Origin: Buttiauxella brennerae ATCC 51605
Lineage (GTDB): Bacteria > Pseudomonadota > Gammaproteobacteria > Enterobacterales > Enterobacteriaceae
Direction of reading: 5' to 3'
Length of the DNA stretch: 64,000 nt
NCBI RefSeq assembly: GCF_001654925.1
Contig: NZ_LXER01000006.1
Span: forward strand, 558,001 to 622,000
Numbering within the stretch: position 1 is the first letter of the stretch; each line of letters starts with the position of its first letter. This document shows positions 17,537 through 28,734 of the stretch, one piece after another. Under the pieces are notes generated by a model. The model made no database searches, was not told the DNA's origin, and worked only from the letters and a program-made list of their open reading frames with translations. A program made the translations under genes and the position numbers.

Positions 17537-17860
17537 ATGCAATTTACAACGACCCCAACGCTCGAGGGCCAGAGCATCACGGAATATTGTGGTGTGGTTA
17601 CCGGAGAGGCCATTCTGGGGGCCAATATTTTCCGTGATTTTTTTGCCGGTGTGCGCGATATCGTCGGTGGACGTTCCGGTGCGTATGAAAAAGAGTTACG
17701 TAAGGCGCGTGAGATAGCCTTTAAAGAGTTGCAAGAACAAGCGGAAAGTCTGGGCGCGAACGCCGTAGTGGGGATTGATATCGACTACGAAACGGTGGGC
17801 AAAGATGGCAGCATGTTGATGGTGAGCGTCACCGGTACTGCCGTGAAAACGCGTCGATGA
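17537..17860 (+). CDS. ybjQ: YbjQ family (UPF0145) protein
   Basis: A 107-residue small soluble protein of the YbjQ/UPF0145 family, a pentamer-forming fold of unclear function. The glycine-rich N-terminal half ([20 protein letters not shown]) and [14 protein letters not shown] are the family signature. The ATG at 17537 follows GAGGAGAAG; the in-frame upstream ATG would add 17 unmatched residues. It overlaps amiD by four bases (ATGA), so the two are probably coupled. Confidence 0.92.
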   Translation: MQFTTTPTLEGQSITEYCGVVTGEAILGANIFRDFFAGVRDIVGGRSGAYEKELRKAREIAFKELQEQAESLGANAVVGIDIDYETVGKDGSMLMVSVTGTAVKTRR

Positions 17861-18702
17861 AAGGTCGTCTAGCCGCATTTTTAATCGCGTTGTTGCTGGC
17901 GGGGTGCGCCAGCAAACCTGAAGTTGCCGATAAAATCGTTGTCGATAAAGGCGATTTTAAAGTCGACACCAGCCACACTGCGCGGGCTGCCTATCCACGT
18001 GTGAAAGTGTTGGTTATTCACTACACTGCCGATGATTTTGCTGGTTCATTATCCACTTTAACTGACCAAAATGTCAGTTCGCACTACCTGATTCCCGATA
18101 CACCACCGACTTCTGGCGGCAAACCGGTTATCTGGCAACTGGTGCCTGAAAGTGAGTTAGCCTGGCATGCCGGGGTGAGTTTCTGGCGTGGCGCGACGCG
18201 GATTAATGACACGTCGATTGGCATTGAGCTTGAGAATAAAGGTTTCACCCGCCAGGGCCGCGTAAAGCAGTTTTACCCGTTCAACGCGGCGCAGATCTCG
18301 GTGCTTGAGAAACTGGCGAAAGTGATTATCGCGCGTTATCAAATCCAACCGCAAAACGTCGTCGCGCATGCGGATATTGCCCCGCAACGTAAAGTTGACC
18401 CTGGCCCGCTATTCCCATGGCAGCAACTGGCACAACAGGGCGTGGGTGCATGGCCTGATGCCAGCAGAGTGGCCTTTTATCTGAATGGTCGTGGTCCGTA
18501 CCAGCCAGTGGATAAACGAGGTGTGCTTGAATTGCTATCGCGTTATGGTTATCAGGTGACGCCTGAAATGTCGTCGGAACAGCAAAAAAGAGTGATTCAG
18601 GCTTTCCAGATGCACTTCCGGCCAAAAGAATATTCGGGCCTGCCGGATGCGCAAACAGAAGCTATCGCACAAGCGTTACTGGAGAAGTACGGGCAGGGGT
18701 AA
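17857..18702 (+). CDS. amiD: N-acetylmuramoyl-L-alanine amidase AmiD
   Basis: A 281-residue zinc amidase anchored in the outer membrane (E. coli AmiD 276). The lipobox LAGC gives lipidated C17. The Amidase_2 domain covers about residues 45-190, with zinc-ligand candidates H in VLVIHYTAD (near 53), H in VVAHADIAP (near 169) and D in [12 protein letters not shown] peptidoglycan-binding-like domain occupies the C terminus. It cleaves muropeptides, including anhydro forms, on the periplasmic side. Confidence 0.95.
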   Translation: MKGRLAAFLIALLLAGCASKPEVADKIVVDKGDFKVDTSHTARAAYPRVKVLVIHYTADDFAGSLSTLTDQNVSSHYLIPDTPPTSGGKPVIWQLVPESELAWHAGVSFWRGATRINDTSIGIELENKGFTRQGRVKQFYPFNAAQISVLEKLAKVIIARYQIQPQNVVAHADIAPQRKVDPGPLFPWQQLAQQGVGAWPDASRVAFYLNGRGPYQPVDKRGVLELLSRYGYQVTPEMSSEQQKRVIQAFQMHFRPKEYSGLPDAQTEAIAQALLEKYGQG

Positions 18703-18708
18703 ACTGGT

Positions 18709-18751
18709 TATCCTTCAAACTGCAGCCAACATCTTTGCGGCTTGAAGGATA
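18709..18751. repeat. Short ERIC-like inverted repeat between amiD and ybjS
   Basis: TATCCTTCAA and TTGAAGGATA form perfect 10-base arms of a 43-base palindrome. The sequence resembles ERIC ends (CTTCAAxxTGCAGCCAAC) with the core missing. It lies in a convergent gap and probably serves as a two-way transcript end. Confidence 0.6.
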
Positions 18752-18761
18752 GCAAGTCTGG

Positions 18762-19769
18762 TTAACGATGCAGCGTACCGTGATCACGCAGCCAGAGCGC
18801 GGTACGTCGAATACCTTCATCGAGCGTGATAATGGGTTGGTAACCCAACTCTGTCTCCGCGCGAGTGGTATCCAGCGTTAAATCAAAATTAAGCTTTGAT
18901 ACACCGTAGTGCGTGAGTACCGGCTCTTTGGCGGATTTGCTACCAAGACGCTCCATGCTGCGGGCAATCACATCCAGCATAGGATAGGGCACAGAACGAA
19001 TCCGGCATTTAATCTCTAACTCATCAATCAGCTTCTGCACGATCACGCGGAGCGGGCGAGCCTCCATGTTAGTGATGTTGTAGGCCCGGCCAGATGGCTG
19101 CGTTTCGCACTGTGTGGCAAGCCACATCGCGTGCACCGCATTTTCGATATACGTCATATCAACCATCGCTTCGCCGCCGCGTGGCAATAGCACGCTGCCA
19201 TAATGGCGCATCATCTGAACCAGTCGTGGGAAAAAGACTTTGTCATGCGGGCCAAACAAACTTTGTGGGCGCAAAATCGTAAAGCGCGTATGCGGGTTTG
19301 ATTGTGCTAAAAGCTGGATAACCTCTTCACTGGCGGCTTTGCTGCGCGCAAATTCGTTAGCAAAGCGAACCGGACGAAAATCTTCGTTGATACGACGATG
19401 ATGATGGTAATCGAAGTAGAGCGACGGTGAGGAAATATGCACAAAATTGCGCACTCCCCAGGCAACGGCCCACTCACCTAAACGACGCGTCGCACGGACG
19501 TTGGCAAGATCGAATGCTTCCTGTGTTCCCCATGGGGAGGTAAAGCTCGAGCAGTGCCAAAGCGTATCGACGTCGGCCAGCATCACCTTAGCTTGCGATG
19601 AAACCAGTTCTGTCAGGTCAGCATGAACGAACTCGGCGCCCATTTTTTCCAGCAGTTTGCCCATAGCTTCATTGCGCCCGGTCGCCCGTACGCTGATGCC
19701 TTTCGCGCGAAGAAATTCGACCGCGTTTCGGCCTAAACCGCTGGTGGCGCCCGTTACCAGTACCTTCAT
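18762..19769 (-). CDS. ybjS: YbjS, NAD(P)-dependent SDR-like oxidoreductase
   Basis: A 335-residue extended short-chain dehydrogenase (E. coli YbjS 337). The nucleotide-binding motif TGATSGLG is at residues 6-13 and the YFDYHHH segment near 118. A Y-x3-K catalytic pair of the usual spacing is not obvious, so activity is unproven. The ATG at 19769 starts the conserved MKVLVTGA; the longer frame upstream is unmatched. It is the last of several minus-strand genes starting at poxB. Confidence 0.92.
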   Translation of the reverse strand: MKVLVTGATSGLGRNAVEFLRAKGISVRATGRNEAMGKLLEKMGAEFVHADLTELVSSQAKVMLADVDTLWHCSSFTSPWGTQEAFDLANVRATRRLGEWAVAWGVRNFVHISSPSLYFDYHHHRRINEDFRPVRFANEFARSKAASEEVIQLLAQSNPHTRFTILRPQSLFGPHDKVFFPRLVQMMRHYGSVLLPRGGEAMVDMTYIENAVHAMWLATQCETQPSGRAYNITNMEARPLRVIVQKLIDELEIKCRIRSVPYPMLDVIARSMERLGSKSAKEPVLTHYGVSKLNFDLTLDTTRAETELGYQPIITLDEGIRRTALWLRDHGTLHR

Positions 19770-19861
19770 GTGGACCAACTCATGATAATTGAGATTTACG
19801 CTGCGCATTTTTCCGTGAAATGGCAGCGCTTGCAATGGGCAAAGCCAAAGATTAGGAGCAG

Positions 19862-21310
19862 TTAACGAAGTTTATCTAACGTTTGTTCGGAAACCTGGCA
19901 AATTCGGCGGGCCATGCCACGGAAAATGAACAGATGCGCGGGGATCATCACCAGCCAATAGAACAAACCTGCGGTTCCGTGCGGATGCCACCATGCCCGA
20001 ACATCGAGCGTTCGATGTTTACCCTGGTCACGCAGCGTGAATGAAAGCCGCCCAAGCCCTGGCGCTTTCATGCCAAACAGCAACGTCAGCTCTTTTTGTG
20101 GCTCAACAATAATCACTTTCCAGCTATCTACATGGTCGCCTACTTCAAGCATTGGCCGCTCAGGGCGACCCTTTGCCAGCCTGTGGCCCACCAGCAGGTC
20201 CATATAGCCGCGTGTTTTCCACAGAGCATTGCCGAAGAAATAGCCCTCTTTTCCACCGATCTGATTCACCACTTGCCATAAATCGGCCAGCTCAGCTTCT
20301 GTGGTTAACGTGCAACCCGCCTGTTTTGGGAAATAGCCATATTCAGGCCGCCAGCGGGCAAACGCCTGAGCGTCATAACCCCAGTCCTGCGAATTTGCGA
20401 GTTTGTGCTCATCTTCAAGTGTGACGCGCAAGGCATCGTCAAAGGTCAGTAACTTTTGTGGGATCAACGCGCGGAGTTCACGATCGTCGGCCAGAAGATC
20501 GTGTTTCAGCCCCTGGATCAGTGCTTTGGCGATCGTCGGCGGCACCGAGGTGATCATGTTGAGGAACCACACTGAGATCCAACTGGTGGGTAACGGAATA
20601 GGGATAAGTGGGCGATGCTTACCGCAGATCGCCATAAACCGCTCAAACTGCTGTTGATAGCTCAGTACTTCTGGCCCAGCGGCTTCAAAAACCCGGTTTT
20701 CCGCTGAGGGATGGTTGAGCATTTCAGTTAAATAATGCAGCAGGTTTTCGAGTGCGATAGGCGTTGTGCGTGAGCGCACCCAGCGTGGCGGCGTGAGCAC
20801 GGGCAGGTTATAGACCATGTCGCGCATCACTTCGAAAGCGGCGGAACCGGCACCCACGATAATACCGGCACGGACTTCGGTCACCGGTACGCCTGATTCA
20901 CGCAGAATATCGGCAGTGAGCTGGCGAGCGCGCAGATGTTCGGAATCGCCATCACCTTCTGGTGCCTGAAGCGAGCTGAGAAATATCAGGTGCTTAACCG
21001 GGTGAGCGAGTAACGCGTCGCGCAAATTGAGCGCGGTCTGGCGCTCATGGGCCACGAAATCAGCACCGTCACCCATGCTGTGCACCAGGTAATACAGCGT
21101 ATCGACATTTTCCAGAAGTACTGGAAGTGTTTTCGGCCACTGTAAATCGACATGGCGGCAAACTACTCCCGGCCAGGGTTGTTTCTCGAGCCACTCAACA
21201 CGCCTCGCGGCTGCGGTGACGTGATGCCCGGCCTGAGCGAGTCGCGGCACCAGATGCTGCCCGATATAACCACTTGCGCCGAGTACCAGAATATTTTGTG
21301 GCTGTGTCAT
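19862..21310 (-). CDS. ybjT: YbjT, SDR-like protein with DUF2867 domain
   Basis: A 482-residue protein (E. coli YbjT 476) with an N-terminal NAD(P)-binding domain ([19 protein letters not shown], residues 7-25) and a C-terminal DUF2867-type domain rich in aromatic residues ([21 protein letters not shown]) that looks membrane-associated. The function is unknown. It begins 16 bases after ltaE, in line with the poxB-ltaE-ybjT operon of E. coli. Confidence 0.92.
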   Translation of the reverse strand: MTQPQNILVLGASGYIGQHLVPRLAQAGHHVTAAARRVEWLEKQPWPGVVCRHVDLQWPKTLPVLLENVDTLYYLVHSMGDGADFVAHERQTALNLRDALLAHPVKHLIFLSSLQAPEGDGDSEHLRARQLTADILRESGVPVTEVRAGIIVGAGSAAFEVMRDMVYNLPVLTPPRWVRSRTTPIALENLLHYLTEMLNHPSAENRVFEAAGPEVLSYQQQFERFMAICGKHRPLIPIPLPTSWISVWFLNMITSVPPTIAKALIQGLKHDLLADDRELRALIPQKLLTFDDALRVTLEDEHKLANSQDWGYDAQAFARWRPEYGYFPKQAGCTLTTEAELADLWQVVNQIGGKEGYFFGNALWKTRGYMDLLVGHRLAKGRPERPMLEVGDHVDSWKVIIVEPQKELTLLFGMKAPGLGRLSFTLRDQGKHRTLDVRAWWHPHGTAGLFYWLVMIPAHLFIFRGMARRICQVSEQTLDKLR

Positions 21311-21326
21311 CGTCCCTGACCTCTGA

Positions 21327-22328
21327 TTAACGCTGTAAGAAAGCCTGCCAGTGGGAAACCACTTCCGCGAGCTGCTGGCGATTGACATCCAGGTGAATCA
21401 CTAAACGAGTGATTGGCCCGGCGCTCATCAGTACACCATGCTCCTTCATAAACTTACCGAGACTTTCGGCTTGTTCTACCGGCACACGTACAAACACCAT
21501 ATTGGTGTCCTGGCGGGTCACGTCCACGCCAATTTCGCGCAGTTCGCCTGCCAGCCAATGGGCGTTGTCGTGATCCTCTTTCAGGCGTTGCACGTTATTC
21601 TCAAGGGCGTATAAACCGGCCGCTGCGAGAATACCAGCCTGACGCATGCCGCCACCGACCATTTTACGCCAGCGCGTCGCACGTTTGATGTACTCATGGC
21701 TGCCGACTAACAGCGAACCAACCGGCGTTCCCAGACCTTTAGAGAGACAAATTGTGAAGGTGTCGCAATAGCGCACTACTTCTTCAAGCGTGCAGCCATA
21801 TTCCACCACGGCGTTAAAGATACGTGCGCCATCAACGTGCAAAGCCAGGTTGTGATTGCGGCTAAATTCCCAGGCTTGTTTGAGATATTCGCGCGGCAAC
21901 ACTTTGCCATTATGGGTGTTTTCAAGGCTGAGCAGTTTGGTACGCGCAAAGTGGATATCGTCCGGTTTGATTTTCGCTGCCACTTTATCAAGTGGCAGCG
22001 AACCGTCGGGGTTGGCATCAATAGGCTGCGGCTGAATGCTGCCTAATACCGCAGCACCGCCGGCTTCATAGAGATAATTGTGCGCAAGTTGCCCAACAAT
22101 ATACTCTTCGCCACGTTCGCAATGGCTGAGCAGCGCCACCAGGTTTGCCTGAGTGCCGGTTGGCAGAAATAGCGCGGCTTCTTTGCCGCTGAGTTTGGCA
22201 GCATATTCCTGTAGTTCGTTGACCGTCGGGTCATCACCGTAGACGTCATCGCCAGTGGGGGCTGCCATCATACGTTTGAGCATTTCATCGCTCGGGCGGG
22301 TTACGGTGTCGCTGCGCAAGTCAATCAC
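21327..22328 (-). CDS. ltaE: Low-specificity L-threonine aldolase
   Basis: A 333-residue PLP enzyme, the E. coli length, that cleaves L-threonine and L-allo-threonine to glycine and acetaldehyde. The Schiff-base lysine is K197 in CLSKGLGTP, and the ring-stacking H83 is in LAHNY. D166 in HVDGARI should bind the PLP nitrogen. The start is GTG 22328 ([12 protein letters not shown]), matching the family N terminus exactly. It lies 38 bases downstream of poxB. Confidence 0.96.
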   Translation of the reverse strand: MIDLRSDTVTRPSDEMLKRMMAAPTGDDVYGDDPTVNELQEYAAKLSGKEAALFLPTGTQANLVALLSHCERGEEYIVGQLAHNYLYEAGGAAVLGSIQPQPIDANPDGSLPLDKVAAKIKPDDIHFARTKLLSLENTHNGKVLPREYLKQAWEFSRNHNLALHVDGARIFNAVVEYGCTLEEVVRYCDTFTICLSKGLGTPVGSLLVGSHEYIKRATRWRKMVGGGMRQAGILAAAGLYALENNVQRLKEDHDNAHWLAGELREIGVDVTRQDTNMVFVRVPVEQAESLGKFMKEHGVLMSAGPITRLVIHLDVNRQQLAEVVSHWQAFLQR

Positions 22329-22366
22329 GGGGAGTCCTTATTATTATCCTCAGTTAAAGAACTGTT

Positions 22367-24088
22367 TTACCGGAACCAATTCGTTTTCGCCAGTTCGATA
22401 ACTTCATCCCCGCGCCCGCTGATGATGGCGCGTAACATATACAGGCTGAACCCTTTGGCCTGCTCGAGTTTGATTTGCGGTGGGATCGCCAGCTCATCTT
22501 TGGCAACGACCACGTCGACCAATACCGGGCCGTCGATGCTAAAAGCACGTTGCAGAGCGGTATCTAACTCTTCCGCTTTTTCAACGCGGATGCCGGTGAT
22601 TCCGCAGGCGTTAGCGATGTTAGCAAAGTTAGTGTCGTGCAGTTCCGTGCCGTCTGTCAGGTAGCCGCCCGCTTTCATTTCCATGGCTACAAAGCCCAGC
22701 ACGCTATTGTTAAACACCACAATTTTGATGGGCAGTTTCATCTGCACGACGGAGAGAAAATCCCCCATTAACATGCTGAAACCACCATCGCCGCACATGG
22801 CGATAACTTGCCTGTCTGGTGCGGTCGCTTTTGCGCCCAGCGCCTGTGGCATGGCGTTTGCCATTGAACCGTGGGTAAACGAACCAATCAGGCGGCGTTT
22901 ACCGTTCATTTTCAGATAACGCGCAGCCCACACGGTGGGTGTGCCGACATCGCAGGTGAAAATGGCATCTTCATCGGCGTGCAGACTGATTTGTTGTGCA
23001 ACGTATTGTGGGTGAATGACGTCGCTATCGCCGGGCTGAGCCAGTTCGTCGAGGCTTTCCCGCGCTTCACGGTAGTTATCCAGCGCTTTGTCGAGGAAGC
23101 TGCGGTCGGTTTTTTCTTCCAGTAACGGAATGAGTGCCGCAAGTGTGGCTTTGATGTCACCGACCAGCGCCATATCGACTTTGCTATGCGCACCGATGCT
23201 GCCGGGGTTGATATCAATCTGAATGATTTTCGCATCGGTCGGGTAGAAGGCGCGATAGGGGAATTGTGTACCGAGCAGTATCAGCGTGTCGGCATTCATC
23301 ATGGTATGGAAGCCTGATGAAAAACCGATTAGCCCGGTCATGCCCACATCGTAAGGGTTGTCGTATTCGACATGCTCTTTCCCGCGCAACGCGTGAACAA
23401 TCGGCGCTTTGAGCGTGGCCGCAAACTGCACCAGCTCTTCATGCGCGCCAGCACAACCGCTACCACACATCAGCGCGATGTTGTCGTTATAGCGCAGCAA
23501 TTGCGCCAGTTTTTTTAGCTCGTCATGCGGCGGCACAATAATTGGCTGTGGTGCCGGGTACCAGTGGGTGCTGGCGGTTTCGGGGGCGGGTTTTAGCGCC
23601 ACATCGCCGGGTAAAACCACGACCGAAACGCCACGGTTCAATACTGCTTTGCGCATCGCAATCGCCAGTACCTGTGGAATTTGTTCCGGGGATGACACCA
23701 GCTCGCAATAATGGCTGCATTCGCGGAACAACTCTTCTGGATGGGTTTCCTGGAAATAACCGCTGCCGATTTCGCTCGACGGAATGTGCGCCGCAATGGC
23801 CAGTACCGGAACGCGATTTCGATGGCAGTCGAACAGGCCATTGATTAAATGCAGATTACCGGGGCCACAGGAACCGGCGCAAACGGCCAGTTCACCGGAA
23901 AGATGGGCTTCAGCTCCTGCGGCAAAAGCGGCGACTTCTTCATGACGGGTCGGCATCCATTGAATGGTTCCCATGCGGTTCAGACTGTCGCTTAGTCCGT
24001 TGAGGGAGTCGCCTGTGACGCCCCAGATTCGTTTTACGCCTGCACTTTCAAGCGTTTTTGCCAGGTAAGCTGCTACGGTCTGTTTCAT
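22367..24088 (-). CDS. poxB: Pyruvate:ubiquinone oxidoreductase (pyruvate oxidase)
   Basis: A 573-residue peripheral membrane flavoenzyme that converts pyruvate to acetate and CO2 and passes electrons to ubiquinone. The ThDP-binding motif [12 protein letters not shown] lies near residue 434 and ends with NN. The C-terminal segment, including the amphipathic [22 protein letters not shown], is the lipid-triggered membrane anchor. The length matches E. coli PoxB (572). It is expressed in stationary phase through RpoS in E. coli. It heads poxB-ltaE-ybjT. Confidence 0.97.
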   Translation of the reverse strand: MKQTVAAYLAKTLESAGVKRIWGVTGDSLNGLSDSLNRMGTIQWMPTRHEEVAAFAAGAEAHLSGELAVCAGSCGPGNLHLINGLFDCHRNRVPVLAIAAHIPSSEIGSGYFQETHPEELFRECSHYCELVSSPEQIPQVLAIAMRKAVLNRGVSVVVLPGDVALKPAPETASTHWYPAPQPIIVPPHDELKKLAQLLRYNDNIALMCGSGCAGAHEELVQFAATLKAPIVHALRGKEHVEYDNPYDVGMTGLIGFSSGFHTMMNADTLILLGTQFPYRAFYPTDAKIIQIDINPGSIGAHSKVDMALVGDIKATLAALIPLLEEKTDRSFLDKALDNYREARESLDELAQPGDSDVIHPQYVAQQISLHADEDAIFTCDVGTPTVWAARYLKMNGKRRLIGSFTHGSMANAMPQALGAKATAPDRQVIAMCGDGGFSMLMGDFLSVVQMKLPIKIVVFNNSVLGFVAMEMKAGGYLTDGTELHDTNFANIANACGITGIRVEKAEELDTALQRAFSIDGPVLVDVVVAKDELAIPPQIKLEQAKGFSLYMLRAIISGRGDEVIELAKTNWFR

Positions 24089-24158
24089 TGGTTCTCCTTG
24101 TCACGATTCAGTTAACGTAAACAAGCTTAGTCAAGGAAACAGAAGAGGCGGGGCAGAA

Positions 24159-24185
24159 AGTGCCACTCAGCGTCTGAGTGGCACG
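24159..24185 (-). terminator. Hairpin after hcr
   Basis: GTGCCACTCAG and CTGAGTGGCAC pair perfectly over 11 bases around a three-base loop, starting a few bases after the hcr stop. On the minus strand it is followed by TTTCTG. This is a probable end of the hcp-hcr transcript. Confidence 0.65.
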
Positions 24186-24191
24186 AGTGGA

Positions 24192-25160
24192 TCAAGCGAG
24201 AACTAAGTCCCCTTGCGGGTGGCAGCAACAAGCCAGCACATAACCGTTCGCAACTTCTGCGTCGGTCAATGTCATGGTGCTGCTTACGGTGTATTCACCG
24301 GACTCAACTTTGGTTTTACAGCTGCCGCACACACCAGCACGACAAGCTGCATTCACTTGCACTTTATTGCTTTCCATTGCCGCCAACAGCGAGCTGCCCA
24401 CCGGCGCGTAGAACTCGCGCAGCGGTTTTAGCGTCGTGAACTTCAATCCACTTTCGACAGGTGCGGCGACCGGCGTAAAGAATTTCTCCGCATAAAACGT
24501 GCTCACGCCCAATGCCTGAACTTCTTTTTCCACCCATTCCATATACGGAGCAGGGCCGCAGGTCATAACGGTGCGCGAGGCAATATCCGGCACGCAAGCA
24601 AGAATTTCGCGAGTGATGCGCCCGGAAATGAAACCGTGCGTCGCGTTATTCTCGGCCACCAGTGTCACGGGGTAATCACGCCATTCGTCAGCAAAAATCA
24701 CATCTTCGGGCGTTCGAACGTTATAAATAACTTGCACGTCGGCTTGTGGACAGTGCTTTGCCAGCCAGCGGCGTATCGACATAATTGGCGTTACGCCACA
24801 ACCAGCAGCCATCAATAGATAGTGGCCTGTCGCCAGGTTTTCGCAGGTAAATTCCCCTTGTCCTTCTGACAGCCACAGGTAGTCGCCAGGTTTGACATCC
24901 TGGGTCAGCCATTGAGAACCAACGCCATTTTCGATACGGCGGATAGTCAGCGTGACGAATGGGCTGAGTCCTGGCGTGGATGAAATGGTGTAAGCCCGTA
25001 GCGTTTCATCGCTATCACGAATACTCACCAGCGCGTATTGCCCGGCCTTGTAAGGATAAAAGTCGTGATTGATCAGCGACAGCGTCCAGACATCCGGCGT
25101 TTCCTGATGAATATGATGCACCTGCATGCGGTACGGGCACAGTGGCGTTGGCATAGTCAT
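24192..25160 (-). CDS. hcr: NADH oxidoreductase for Hcp
   Basis: A 322-residue flavin and iron-sulfur reductase that passes electrons from NADH to Hcp. The N-terminal FAD domain has RAYTISSTPG near residue 54, the NAD domain has MAAGCGVTPIMS near 118, and a C-terminal plant-type [2Fe-2S] ferredoxin domain has CRAGVCGSC and a later CCC. It follows hcp by nine bases with AAGGAG before its ATG. Known partner: the hybrid cluster protein, acting in nitric oxide detoxification. Confidence 0.95.
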   Translation of the reverse strand: MTMPTPLCPYRMQVHHIHQETPDVWTLSLINHDFYPYKAGQYALVSIRDSDETLRAYTISSTPGLSPFVTLTIRRIENGVGSQWLTQDVKPGDYLWLSEGQGEFTCENLATGHYLLMAAGCGVTPIMSIRRWLAKHCPQADVQVIYNVRTPEDVIFADEWRDYPVTLVAENNATHGFISGRITREILACVPDIASRTVMTCGPAPYMEWVEKEVQALGVSTFYAEKFFTPVAAPVESGLKFTTLKPLREFYAPVGSSLLAAMESNKVQVNAACRAGVCGSCKTKVESGEYTVSSTMTLTDAEVANGYVLACCCHPQGDLVLA

Positions 25161-25169
25161 GGCTTCTCC

Positions 25170-26822
25170 TTATGCACCCATCAGCTGTTTAATATCTTGC
25201 TCAACGGTGGTAATGGCGCGCAGGCCAAATTTCTCGTTCAACACGGCCAGCAGGTTTGGCGTCAGGAAGGCCGGAGTAGTAGGGCCGGCAACGATATTGG
25301 TCACACCGAGTGACAGCAGGGTCAGCAGAATAACAATCGCTTTTTGCTCAAACCAGGAAAGCACCAGGCTCAGCGGCAGGTCGTTCACGCCACAACCGAG
25401 TTTTTCAGCAAGCGTTACAGCAAGAATAATTGCTGAGTACGCATCGTTGCACTGACCAGCATCGACCAGGCGCGGCAGGCCTTCGATATCGCCGAAGTCC
25501 AGTTTGTTAAAGCGGTATTTACCGCAGGCAAGCGTCAGGATCAGGCAGTCTTTTGGCACGCTGGTGGCGAAATCGGTGAAGTAGCTACGCTCGCCACGTT
25601 CGCCGTCACAGCCACCCACCAGGAAGATATGGCGCAGTTTTTCACGGCTGACCAGGTCAATCAGGGTATCGGCAGCGCCCAGTAAAGTCTGGCGACCAAA
25701 GCCCACGGTGATCAGGTGTTCGATTTCACTGTATGGGAAGCCCGCCATTTGCGTAGCCTGGGTGATGACTGATGTGAAATCATCGCCTTCGAGGTGGCTT
25801 ACACCCGGCCAGCCGACAATGCTACGCGTCCAGATGCGGTCAGTATATGAGCCGACCTCCGGGTTGATGATGCAGTTTGATGTCATCACGATTGGGCCAG
25901 GGAAGCGGGCGAACTCGCTTTGCTGGTTCTGCCAGCCACTGCCGTAGTTACCCACTAAATGTTTGAATTTGCGCAGTTCCGGGTAGCCATGTGCTGGCAA
26001 CATTTCGCCATGGGTATAAACGTTTACACCAGTCCCTTCCGTTTGTTCCAGCAGGTTGTAGAGATCTTTTAGATCGTGACCGGAAATCAAAACACATTTG
26101 CCAGCGATCGGGCGCACGTTAACTTGCGTTGGAGTCGGGTGGCCGTACTTCTCGGTTTCACCCTGATCCAGAATGCTCATCACTTTGAAGTTCATCTGGC
26201 CGATTTCCATGGAGCACTCAAGCAGTGCACCCATGTCCGCAGGCCAGGTGCCGAGCCACGCCATAATTTTGTGGTATTGCGCATAGATATCGTTGTCGTA
26301 CTGGCCGAGAACGTGGGCGTGTTCCATATAGGCGGCAGCACCTTTCAGGCCGTACAGGCAAAGCAGGCGCAGGCCGAGAATGTCTTCACCAATTTCTACT
26401 TTGTCGCGGTTTGGCGCGAACTCAGCCGCCTGGCGTTGCAGGTCACCCAAATCATTGCTGACTAGTTGCAGTTCAGCCATTGGGTTGGTGACAGTAATAT
26501 TTGGATTAACGGCGAGGGCACGCGCCTTCAGGCTTTCGCGCAGATTAATGGCTTCGCGGGCATAGCCAACGATGCGTGGGGAATCGAAGTTGACGTTGGT
26601 CAGCGTTGAGAAAAAGGCACGCGGTGCAAAGTGATCAATTTCATGATCGATAATGCCGACTTCACGTGCGGCCACTGCCCATGCGGATAAACCCTGAAGT
26701 GTTGCGATCAACAAATCCTGCAGGTCGGATGTTTCAGCCGTTTTTCCGCACATGCCCTGAGCATAAGAGCAGCCGTTGCCCGCTGGGGTGCGGATTGTTT
26801 GTTCACATTGCACACAAAACAT
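25170..26822 (-). CDS. hcp: Hybrid cluster protein (NO reductase)
   Basis: A 550-residue cytosolic enzyme with a [4Fe-4S] or [2Fe-2S] cluster bound by the N-terminal motif MFCVQCEQT (C3, C6) plus C18 and C25, and a hybrid Fe-S-O cluster in the C-terminal half. It is described as a high-affinity NO reductase with protein S-nitrosylase activity under anaerobiosis. The length and sequence closely match E. coli Hcp. Upstream NsrR- and FNR-like sites fit anaerobic, NO-induced expression. Confidence 0.97.
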   Translation of the reverse strand: MFCVQCEQTIRTPAGNGCSYAQGMCGKTAETSDLQDLLIATLQGLSAWAVAAREVGIIDHEIDHFAPRAFFSTLTNVNFDSPRIVGYAREAINLRESLKARALAVNPNITVTNPMAELQLVSNDLGDLQRQAAEFAPNRDKVEIGEDILGLRLLCLYGLKGAAAYMEHAHVLGQYDNDIYAQYHKIMAWLGTWPADMGALLECSMEIGQMNFKVMSILDQGETEKYGHPTPTQVNVRPIAGKCVLISGHDLKDLYNLLEQTEGTGVNVYTHGEMLPAHGYPELRKFKHLVGNYGSGWQNQQSEFARFPGPIVMTSNCIINPEVGSYTDRIWTRSIVGWPGVSHLEGDDFTSVITQATQMAGFPYSEIEHLITVGFGRQTLLGAADTLIDLVSREKLRHIFLVGGCDGERGERSYFTDFATSVPKDCLILTLACGKYRFNKLDFGDIEGLPRLVDAGQCNDAYSAIILAVTLAEKLGCGVNDLPLSLVLSWFEQKAIVILLTLLSLGVTNIVAGPTTPAFLTPNLLAVLNEKFGLRAITTVEQDIKQLMGA

Positions 26823-26836
26823 GATCGTACCTTTTA

Positions 26837-26859
26837 AAGTTATATTTGATATACATGTT
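26837..26859 (-). promoter_or_regulatory. NsrR operator-like site before hcp
   Basis: AAGTTATATTT-G-ATATACATGTT is an 11-1-11 inverted repeat very close to the NsrR form AAGATGTATTT-N-AAATACATCTT. It lies 15-37 bases upstream of the hcp ATG. NsrR repression of hcp-hcr, relieved by nitric oxide, is established in E. coli. Confidence 0.7.
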
Positions 26860-26918
26860 TAAGGTTATGCTCAGTGCCGCACCGGGAAAAGGGATTTTTT
26901 ATGCAACTTCGATGGAGA

Positions 26919-26932
26919 TTGATTTAGCGCAA
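26919..26932 (-). promoter_or_regulatory. FNR-like site before hcp
   Basis: TTGAT-TTAG-CGCAA matches the FNR form TTGAT-N4-ATCAA at eight of ten positions. Its centre is about 77 bases upstream of the NsrR-like site. This spacing resembles the E. coli hcp promoter, where FNR acts from near -72. Confidence 0.5.
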
Positions 26933-26965
26933 ATTTGGCGGCAGAAACCTACCGCCAATGAGGTA

Positions 26966-27865
26966 TCAGGAAGCGAAAAATGCCATGAGCAGAGGCGTCA
27001 GCAAGCTCAGGATGAACCCGTGAACAATTGCCGCAGGAACAATTTCCAGGCCGCCGCTGCGTTGCAGCACAGGAAGCGTGAAGTCCATCGACGTCGCCCC
27101 GGATAACCCGAGAGCTGTTGAGCGGCTGCGTCGAACCAGTCCAGGGATCAGCATAATCGCAATCAGTTCGCGTGCCAGATCGTTAAAGAACGAGGCGCTG
27201 CCGATCACCGGGCCGTAGGATTCCGTCATCAAAATACCGGAGAGTGAATACCAGCCAAAACCTGATGCCATGGCTAAGCCGGTTTTAATCGGCAGGTCGA
27301 GAATAAAGGCATTGATGACACCGCCTGCCAATGAACTGGCTGCGACGACGACCGCCACAATCATGCCTCGCCGGTTAAGCACAATCTGCTTTAACGTCAT
27401 GCCACTATTGCGCAGCTGAATACCTACCAGCAGTAACAGGAAGATAAGCGTGTATTCGCTGGCGTCTGTCGCGTGTTGCAAAATTGGCCAGCCGCTCAGG
27501 CCAAGTAAAAAACCCGCTACCACGACGAAGCACAGTTTTAGCGATTCCAGTGCCATGGCAATACGCGAAGGGAGTTTTTCTTGTTGGTGAGTGTGCCGCC
27601 AGGGCATAGAGCGCTCAAGCCAAAGCAGCGCCGCTGCATTACATAACAGCAGAACCACGACGGTGACCGCAGCGTAATGAAAGATTGCCAGCAGGTTACT
27701 TGCCAGGTTATCGAGGAAAGCGAGGCTGATGCCCATGAAAAATAAAATGACATACACAATCCAACTCAACAGACGGTTAATAAGCCGGAGCAGGCTGGTT
27801 TGTTTGAGAGGAATGAGATAACCGACAATCAGCGGTACTAAGATAATTAACAATCCCGAAAACAT
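26966..27865 (-). CDS. lysO: L-lysine exporter LysO (YbjE)
   Basis: A 299-residue inner-membrane protein, the E. coli LysO length, with about eight hydrophobic segments. LysO exports L-lysine and gives resistance to the analogue thialysine. The ATG at 27865 opens the first membrane helix (MFSGLLIILVPLIVGYLIPL). The longer frame upstream lacks a match. It stands alone between hcp and aqpZ on the same strand. Confidence 0.93.
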   Translation of the reverse strand: MFSGLLIILVPLIVGYLIPLKQTSLLRLINRLLSWIVYVILFFMGISLAFLDNLASNLLAIFHYAAVTVVVLLLCNAAALLWLERSMPWRHTHQQEKLPSRIAMALESLKLCFVVVAGFLLGLSGWPILQHATDASEYTLIFLLLLVGIQLRNSGMTLKQIVLNRRGMIVAVVVAASSLAGGVINAFILDLPIKTGLAMASGFGWYSLSGILMTESYGPVIGSASFFNDLARELIAIMLIPGLVRRSRSTALGLSGATSMDFTLPVLQRSGGLEIVPAAIVHGFILSLLTPLLMAFFAS

Positions 27866-27989
27866 GGTGCGGACAATCCTTGCAATAGAAGTAACGGCGT
27901 ATGTCACACTACCCAAAGAAAGGGAATGAGTAAAGCTACGACAAAAGAGGATTTTTATGCAGATAAAAGTACTTGAGGCAGGATTCGTG

Positions 27990-28020
27990 TAGGGCGAGTA
28001 AACATGCGTTACTCGCCCTA
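27990..28020 (-). terminator. Perfect hairpin after aqpZ
   Basis: TAGGGCGAGTAA and TTACTCGCCCTA form a 12-bp perfect stem around a seven-base loop, 19 bases after the aqpZ stop. No T-run follows on the minus strand, so it may protect the mRNA 3' end rather than terminate by itself. Confidence 0.55.
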
Positions 28021-28038
28021 TAGAGATAATTCAGGGTA

Positions 28039-28734
28039 TTAGTTACGTTTTTCTAACAAAGTACGATAGATAACGCCACCCAGGATACCGCCAACAATTG
28101 GCATCACCCAGAACAACCACAGCTGCTCAAGTGCCCAACCGCCCTGGAAGATTGCAACCGCAGTACTACGCGCCGGGTTCACGGAAGTATTGGTGACAGG
28201 AATGCTAATCAAGTGAATCAACGTCAGCGCAAGGCCAATGGCAATAGGTGCAAAGCCGGCCGGAGCAAATTTATCGGTTGAACCAAGAATGACAATCAGG
28301 AAGCCACAGGTTAATACGATTTCAATAAGAATGGCTGACAGCATGGAGTAATGATCTGGTGAGTGTTCACCATAACCATTAGACGCAAAGCCGCTGGCTG
28401 CCGCATCAAAACCACTTTTACCACTGGCGATTAAATAGAGGATACCGGCTGCAACAATCCCGCCAATGACCTGCGCAACAATATAGCCAATAACTTCTTT
28501 TGCCGGGAAACGACCGCCAGCCCACAAACCCAGGGTAACTGCCGGGTTAAAGTGACCACCGGAAATATGGCCAACAGCATAAGCCATCGTTAATACAGTT
28601 AAACCAAATGCTAATGCTACGCCTGCAAAACCTATCCCTAACTCAGGATAAGCCGCGGCCAACACGGCACTACCACACCCGCCAAATACCAACCAAAATG
28701 TACCAAAAAATTCTGCTGCTAATTTTCTAAACAT
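28039..28734 (-). CDS. aqpZ: Aquaporin Z water channel
   Basis: A 231-residue tetrameric inner-membrane water channel, the E. coli length. The two pore half-helices carry NPA at residues 63-65 (HFNPAVT) and 186-188 (SVNPARS), the latter with the selectivity-filter arginine R189. The ATG at 28734 is preferred because AGAGG sits five bases upstream; an in-frame GTG six bases earlier overlaps that site. It is a single-gene unit with a hairpin downstream, divergent from ybjD. Confidence 0.97.
   Translation of the reverse strand: MFRKLAAEFFGTFWLVFGGCGSAVLAAAYPELGIGFAGVALAFGLTVLTMAYAVGHISGGHFNPAVTLGLWAGGRFPAKEVIGYIVAQVIGGIVAAGILYLIASGKSGFDAAASGFASNGYGEHSPDHYSMLSAILIEIVLTCGFLIVILGSTDKFAPAGFAPIAIGLALTLIHLISIPVTNTSVNPARSTAVAIFQGGWALEQLWLFWVMPIVGGILGGVIYRTLLEKRN

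Noticed and set aside
26846-26859. FNR site TTGATATACATGTT overlapping the hcp start region
   Set aside because: The second half matches FNR poorly, while the same bases fit the NsrR inverted repeat much better.
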